This document shows, piece by piece, positions 50,714-54,410 of a stretch of DNA of 54,410 nucleotides. The notes below the pieces were generated by a model. The model made no database searches and was not told where the DNA came from. It saw only the letters and a program-made list of their open reading frames with translations. Source of the DNA: CAZDVQ01 sp964508975 (GTDB lineage: Bacteria; Bacteroidota; Bacteroidia; Chitinophagales; Saprospiraceae); contig CAZDVQ010000029.1 in assembly GCA_964508975.1 (NCBI GenBank), forward strand, positions 1-54,410, in the 5' to 3' direction. Numbering within the stretch: the first letter of the stretch is position 1; each line of letters begins with the position of its first letter. The translations under genes and the position numbers were made by a program.

Positions 50714-50811
50714 CGATGCGAAGCGGTGGCGCACAGCGCCAGACCCGCAGGGGCCGAGCGTCAGCGAGCCGCGTAGCGTAGCGCCGCCGCAACGCGGCGG
50801 AGGCCCCTAAA
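50709..50811 (+). repeat. GC-rich mosaic intergenic element, copy 21
   Basis: Starts CCTAGCGATGCGAAGCGG and ends GGAGGCCCCTAAA, an end variant of GCGCCCAAA. Hairpins TGGCGCACAGCGCCA and CCGCCGCAACGCGGCGG, with core GGGCCGAGCGTCAGCGAGCC. Confidence 0.8.
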
Positions 50812-50819
50812 TGATAATC

Positions 50820-50880
50820 TAGGTATTAGGTATTAGGTATTAGGTATTAGGTATTAGGTATTAGGTATTAGGTATTAGGT
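50820..50880. repeat. heptamer array (AGGTATT) of 8-9 perfect copies
   Basis: About 60 bp of perfect AGGTATT tandem repeats directly after the GC-rich element. Degenerate complements (CCTAATCCCTAATCCC) follow at 50887-50916. Confidence 0.9.
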
Positions 50881-50917
50881 TGAATTCCTAACCCCTAAAA
50901 CCTAATCCCTAATCCCT

Positions 50918-50962
50918 AAAAACAAGCCCGAACCTTAGCTGATAGGGCTAAAATTCGGGCTT
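50918..50962 (-). terminator. intrinsic terminator of the beta-helix lipoprotein gene
   Basis: 9-bp outer stem (AAGCCCGAA / TTCGGGCTT) plus an inner stem (TTAGC...GCTAA). On the minus strand it is followed by GTTTTT. It lies 44 bp past the stop at 51006. Confidence 0.75.
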
Positions 50963-51005
50963 GGTAACTTATTTCTGTAGGAGAAATGAGCTGTTTGTCA
51001 ATTAT

Positions 51006-52208
51006 TTATGGACAAACATCGTCAATGAGATTGCCACTGAAAGTATTGCTACTTTGGGTTGCTGCGGTGCCACTTTGTAGGTAAATACCACAACCGCCGC
51101 TGTTGCGGATGGTACAGTTGGTAATGTTTACACGAGCAATGTTGCGCACACCGATATTAGCGCGGTTGCTGCCGAGCCAGCTTCCATCCAGCGGGTCGTT
51201 TCCGCCGTTTTCAACCACACAATAACTCATGGCGTTGCGTACATCTGGCGAGTGGAACACGATGCCGTCCCACACTGGACCAGCACCTACAACAGTACCC
51301 GTAAAGGTAATCGGGTTGCTAGCGGTACCGTTGGCGATGAGGTAGCCGTTAGCACCGTCATCAACCAAGAAACGCACAGAAGATGCAAATTTTAAAGTTG
51401 CTCCCGCTTGGATTCGCACGCCTGAGTCGAGCTCGCCTTCACCTACGAAATAGTAAGCCGAACCATCGGTAAATGCAGGCCATGTCACCTCGGTTGCCTC
51501 GTTGTGGACAGAAGCATACACTTCAACACCGTCGGTGCCATTGCTGCCTGTGAATCGCGATGCTGCATCCAGTTTGCCGAGTTGGTCAATGGTTGTGCGC
51601 ATAGCCGCAGCCTGGTTGTGGTGGAAATAGTTGTTGGTAAAACCGCGGAGGTCGGCACCGTTTTGTACGGCAAATCCAACGCCTTGGTTATGACGAATCT
51701 CGGTGTTGGTTAAAGTCAAAACGCCAATGCTACGCATGGCCAAACCAGCTTCAATATTGTACCATGAGCCATTTACCGCATTGCTGCCGGCATATTCAAT
51801 CACCACGTTATTCAACACGTTACGCACGTCTTCCGACTCGACGTAAACGCCGCGCCAGAAACCCATTGTTTTAGTTTTACCGGTGAAAACGATGGGGCGA
51901 GCTGCTGTGCCATTGGCCAAGATTACGCCGTCTACATCGTCGATTTGCAAGCCACCATCCGATTCGAAAGCAATAACCACACCTGGCTCAATCGTTAAAG
52001 TACCCTTGATCATCCAGGTACCCGTGATACAGTAATCGGGTAAACTTGGGTCTTCGTTGAGGTCAGTCAAGGTTAAATTCTGGCTCAATGTGCCGCTGTA
52101 AAGGATTGGGTCAACGGGTAGCGGTGTATCATCTGGGCGGCAAGCGTTGAAAAATACAGCTACTGAAGCCAGTAAACCAAGGAAAAGGTGATTTTTGATC
52201 AAGTTCAT
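51006..52208 (-). CDS. right-handed beta-helix lipoprotein
   Basis: 400 residues. Lipobox VAVFFNAC (Cys23). The body has two similar halves, each with GTLTIEPGVVIAFESDGGLQI / QAGATLKFASSVRFLVDD, NGTAxxPIxFTG, GFWRGVYVESEDVRN / VWDGIVFHSPDVRN, and VVIEYAGSNAVNGSWY / CVVENGGNDPLDGSWL. Parallel beta-helix turns follow (TLTNTEIRHNQGVGFAVQN, NITNCTIRNSGGCGIYLQS). This points to internal duplication of an about 180-residue unit. Probably a surface-exposed binding or structural lipoprotein. No catalytic motif was noted. Start 52208 gives the lipoprotein signal. Confidence 0.82.
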   Translation of the reverse strand: MNLIKNHLFLGLLASVAVFFNACRPDDTPLPVDPILYSGTLSQNLTLTDLNEDPSLPDYCITGTWMIKGTLTIEPGVVIAFESDGGLQIDDVDGVILANGTAARPIVFTGKTKTMGFWRGVYVESEDVRNVLNNVVIEYAGSNAVNGSWYNIEAGLAMRSIGVLTLTNTEIRHNQGVGFAVQNGADLRGFTNNYFHHNQAAAMRTTIDQLGKLDAASRFTGSNGTDGVEVYASVHNEATEVTWPAFTDGSAYYFVGEGELDSGVRIQAGATLKFASSVRFLVDDGANGYLIANGTASNPITFTGTVVGAGPVWDGIVFHSPDVRNAMSYCVVENGGNDPLDGSWLGSNRANIGVRNIARVNITNCTIRNSGGCGIYLQSGTAATQSSNTFSGNLIDDVCP

Positions 52209-52340
52209 GTGAGGTGTTTTAGCGCTATTAGAAAGATTTGATGTAGAAATAATAAAGTTATACGTTATATTATTCTTAGAGGTATACACTGAAATATACT
52301 AATTTGAATTAATGGTAAAAAAAGCAATTGTGTTACCTGA

Positions 52341-52850
52341 TTACTGGAGCTTAAATTGGTCTTTCCACACTTTTTTGTACTTGGCAAAAATGATGACGCC
52401 AATGACCATCACAACAGTTGTTCCGACACCTACAAATTGATAAAATATGGTCATAGGTTTACCATCGGGTGTAAGCACATACTTGGGCAACCGAGAAAAT
52501 ATTTCGGCCATGAAGGCGCAGTATAAGCCAATCACACTCCAATACATGAAGTTAAAGTGTTGATAAATATAATTAGTACCGTTTTTGCGCCAGATGGGGT
52601 ATAAACCTGCACCGAGTGTCAGGAGGCTAACAATAGCAAACACGTGGAATACCCCAAATTTACCATAAAGGTTATACAACATAAACGCCGTCAAATTGAC
52701 CAAAAGCATCGATACACTGTACAGGTAGCCGATGCGTTTATGGCGCAAATCGCCCTTGTGCATGGCCAATACCATGATTCCAGTTACTAATGACACTACC
52801 GAAAAAGCGAGGTGGATAAAGCCAATTGGCCCACTGACAAGGTTTTGCAT
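52341..52850 (-). CDS. DUF2306-like multi-pass membrane protein
   Basis: 169 residues with five or so membrane segments. The hallmark loop GDLRHKRIGYLYSVSMLLVNLTAFMLY after the second helix is typical of DUF2306 (HRxxGxxY). The function is unknown. ATG 52850 begins MQNLVSGPIGFIHLAFSVV; an upstream in-frame start at 52877 would add MNFRINILV. It lies upstream of the beta-helix gene on the same strand, with a 130-bp gap. Confidence 0.75.
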   Translation of the reverse strand: MQNLVSGPIGFIHLAFSVVSLVTGIMVLAMHKGDLRHKRIGYLYSVSMLLVNLTAFMLYNLYGKFGVFHVFAIVSLLTLGAGLYPIWRKNGTNYIYQHFNFMYWSVIGLYCAFMAEIFSRLPKYVLTPDGKPMTIFYQFVGVGTTVVMVIGVIIFAKYKKVWKDQFKLQ

Positions 52851-52924
52851 AACTAAAATGTTTATTCTAAAATTCAAATATATAAACTTTCAAACTTGAA
52901 GCGCTATATGCCCGACTTTTTAAT

Positions 52925-52932
52925 TACTTTTG
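52925..52932 (+). promoter_or_regulatory. -7 element TACTTTTG for the aldehyde dehydrogenase gene
   Basis: TAnnTTTG match, 21 bp before ATG 52954. Confidence 0.55.
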
Positions 52933-52953
52933 CTTACCTAAATCTGAAGCATC

Positions 52954-54354
52954 ATGACCAAGTCCACGCCTACCGATATTCAAATCAAGCAACTACTGGA
53001 AGACCAACGCAGTTATTTCCGTTCGGGCGCAACGCTCGACGTGGCTTTCCGCGTGAAGCAACTCAAAGCCTTGAAAGACGTGATTGGCCGGTATGAAAGC
53101 CAGATTATCAAGGCTTTACACGCTGATTTACACAAAGGAGAGTTCGAAGCTTTCGGTACCGAAATCGGCTTTACCATGCTTGAAATTGATGATGCTATCA
53201 AAAACGTGGAGCGTTGGGCCCGACCCAAAACGGTGCCTACACCTATATTCCATTTTAAAGGTAGCAGCTATATCAAACCTGAGCCATATGGCATGGCCTT
53301 GATCATCGCTCCTTGGAATTACCCTTTCCAACTCCTCATCGCTCCGGCGGTAGGTGCCATTGCAGCGGGTAATACCTTGGTACTCAAACCTTCAGAGTTG
53401 GCTCCGCATACTTCTGCGGTGGTGGCCGAGATGATTCGCGAGGTGTTCGACCCACATTATATCGCCATCCTCGAGGGTGGGGTAGAGGTGTCGGAAGCCT
53501 TGCTCCAAGAAAAATTCGATTACATTTTCTTCACCGGTGGCACGGGCGTTGGCCGGATTGTATACCAGGCCGCAGCCAAACACCTCACCCCGGTTACACT
53601 CGAGTTGGGGGGTAAAAGCCCATGTATTATTGATAAGGACACTGACATCAGCACCACGGCGAAACGCATCGCCTGGGGCAAATTTATTAATGCGGGCCAA
53701 ACTTGTATCGCGCCGGATTACCTTTTGGTGCATGCTCGAGTTAAAGACCGCCTAGTGCGGGCCATTCAAGATTGTGTGCGCGATTTTTACGGCGAAAACA
53801 CTGCGGAGAGCCCCGATTATTGTCGCATCATCAACGAACGCCATTACGAACGCCTGGTGGCCTACCTCCAGGATGGCCATATCTTGATGGGCGGGCAACA
53901 CAACAAGGCCAGCAAGTTTATTGCGCCAACCTTGCTCGATAATGTTTCGCTCGACTCAAGCGTGATGCAAGAGGAAATTTTTGGACCAATCCTACCCATC
54001 ATCGAGTTTAGCGATGTAGAGGAAGTGATTGACCTGGTTAACGACCGTGCTAAACCACTGGCTTTGTACATCTTCTCGCGCAGCCAAAAGTTCATCGATA
54101 AAATCTTGCACCATACATCTTCTGGCGGTGTGGCCATCAACGATACCGTTATGCATATCGGTAACCCCAACTTGCCATTCGGCGGGGTAGGGGATAGCGG
54201 CCTGGGTGCCTACCACAGCAAGAGCTCCTTCGATTTGTTCTCGCACCAGCGCAGTGTCTTGCACAAATCATTCCTCATCGATCCGCCCGTGCGCTATGCG
54301 CCATATAAGCTAAGCCTCGGCATCTTGAAGAAATTGATGAAGTGGAGCTTTTAG
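52954..54354 (+). CDS. NAD(P)-dependent aldehyde dehydrogenase
   Basis: 466 residues, a full-length class-3-like dehydrogenase. Motifs: PWNYPFQLLIAPAVGAIAAGNTLVLKPSE (cofactor binding), FFTGGTGVGRIV, VTLELGGKSPCIID with the general-base Glu, and NAGQTCIAPDYLLV with the catalytic Cys. The C-terminus is hydrophobic and basic (LSLGILKKLMKWSF), as in fatty-aldehyde types. It oxidises aldehydes to acids in the cytoplasm or at the membrane. The substrate is not known. The short simple repeat begins 2 bp after the stop. Confidence 0.93.
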   Translation: MTKSTPTDIQIKQLLEDQRSYFRSGATLDVAFRVKQLKALKDVIGRYESQIIKALHADLHKGEFEAFGTEIGFTMLEIDDAIKNVERWARPKTVPTPIFHFKGSSYIKPEPYGMALIIAPWNYPFQLLIAPAVGAIAAGNTLVLKPSELAPHTSAVVAEMIREVFDPHYIAILEGGVEVSEALLQEKFDYIFFTGGTGVGRIVYQAAAKHLTPVTLELGGKSPCIIDKDTDISTTAKRIAWGKFINAGQTCIAPDYLLVHARVKDRLVRAIQDCVRDFYGENTAESPDYCRIINERHYERLVAYLQDGHILMGGQHNKASKFIAPTLLDNVSLDSSVMQEEIFGPILPIIEFSDVEEVIDLVNDRAKPLALYIFSRSQKFIDKILHHTSSGGVAINDTVMHIGNPNLPFGGVGDSGLGAYHSKSSFDLFSHQRSVLHKSFLIDPPVRYAPYKLSLGILKKLMKWSF

Positions 54355-54355
54355 G

Positions 54356-54410
54356 GATGAAATGATGAAATGATGAAATGATGAAATGATGAAATGATGA
54401 AATGATGAAA
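54356..54410. repeat. octamer array (ATGAAATG) running off the window edge
   Basis: Perfect tandem GATGAAAT units, about seven, from just after the dehydrogenase stop to the end of the window. Its true length is unknown. It is the perfect version of the degenerate units seen at 12476, 17751, 41361 and 48655. Confidence 0.9.

Overview
The window looks like a chromosome segment of a Bacteroidota bacterium, probably of the Saprospiria/Chitinophagia type; the sequence alone does not settle the order. The evidence is: many start sites preceded by the Bacteroidota -7 element TAnnTTTG; secreted proteins with AQAQ-type or lipobox signal peptides; a lipoprotein BamA homologue (TamL); an OstA-like protein; CarboxypepD_reg-type TonB receptors; and no clear Shine-Dalgarno sequences. 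Gene content is mostly housekeeping and envelope, with no prophage, intact insertion sequence, CRISPR array, tRNA or rRNA seen.

Layout. 0.6-5.2 kb: gcvP, then a ferredoxin-NADP reductase with its [2Fe-2S] ferredoxin. 5.4-12.1 kb (minus): bestrophin-like channel, WG-repeat protein, a Gfo/Idh/MocA oxidoreductase right behind PhoH, and a YbiT-type ABC-F ATPase. 12.8-14.4 kb (plus): small membrane protein, kptA and a VOC protein. 14.6-17.3 kb (minus): a His-rich secreted protein with a TonB receptor, probably for metal. 17.9-24.0 kb (minus): GT2 glycosyltransferase, accC-NUDIX, a lipoprotein with two small outer-membrane barrels, and a DUF4349 protein. 24.4-29.7 kb (plus): TonB receptor, panC, OstA-like. 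29.7-32.8 kb (minus): TamL and an EGF-like lipoprotein. 32.9-36.5 kb (plus): LysM/RlpA-like, 5'-nucleotidase C-domain lipoprotein, barrel protein, lipA. 36.8-41.1 kb: PPIase-tdk (minus), alkB (plus), and a helical-protein/HNH pair (minus). 41.4-44.8 kb (plus): a tandemly duplicated lipoprotein, another lipoprotein and an RluE-type pseudouridine synthase. 45-50.4 kb (minus): membrane protein, glnS-lytTR pair, a hypothetical and a YhcG/DUF1016 nuclease. 51-54.4 kb: beta-helix lipoprotein and DUF2306-like protein (minus), aldehyde dehydrogenase (plus).

The most unusual content is between the genes. About 20 GC-rich elements of 100-225 bp (18 full-length, one remnant, one divergent variant) sit in the spacers in both orientations. 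In canonical orientation each starts near GCGCTAG or GCGTTAG/GCGTGAG, carries a string of short hairpins, shares a core like CCGAGCGNNAGCGAGC, and ends in GCGCCCAAA. Hairpin stems differ between copies while pairing is kept, so a folded RNA or single-stranded DNA form appears to be under selection or to be used in spreading. Many copies abut degenerate short-unit repeats at the CCCAAA end. One copy is translated inside the 5' end of the OstA-like gene; another appears to truncate a secreted-protein gene. The family resembles REP/BIME-like repeats in style, but I do not recognise it as a named family.

Other points: a near-identical pair of about 164-bp MITE-like elements; a lipoprotein gene whose signal peptide is out of frame by one base at a run of seven A; a 41.4-43.5 kb tandem duplication that left a gene remnant; a degenerate second nucleotide-binding domain in the ABC-F protein; and three 20-bp-phased direct repeats next to a membrane-bound LytTR regulator.
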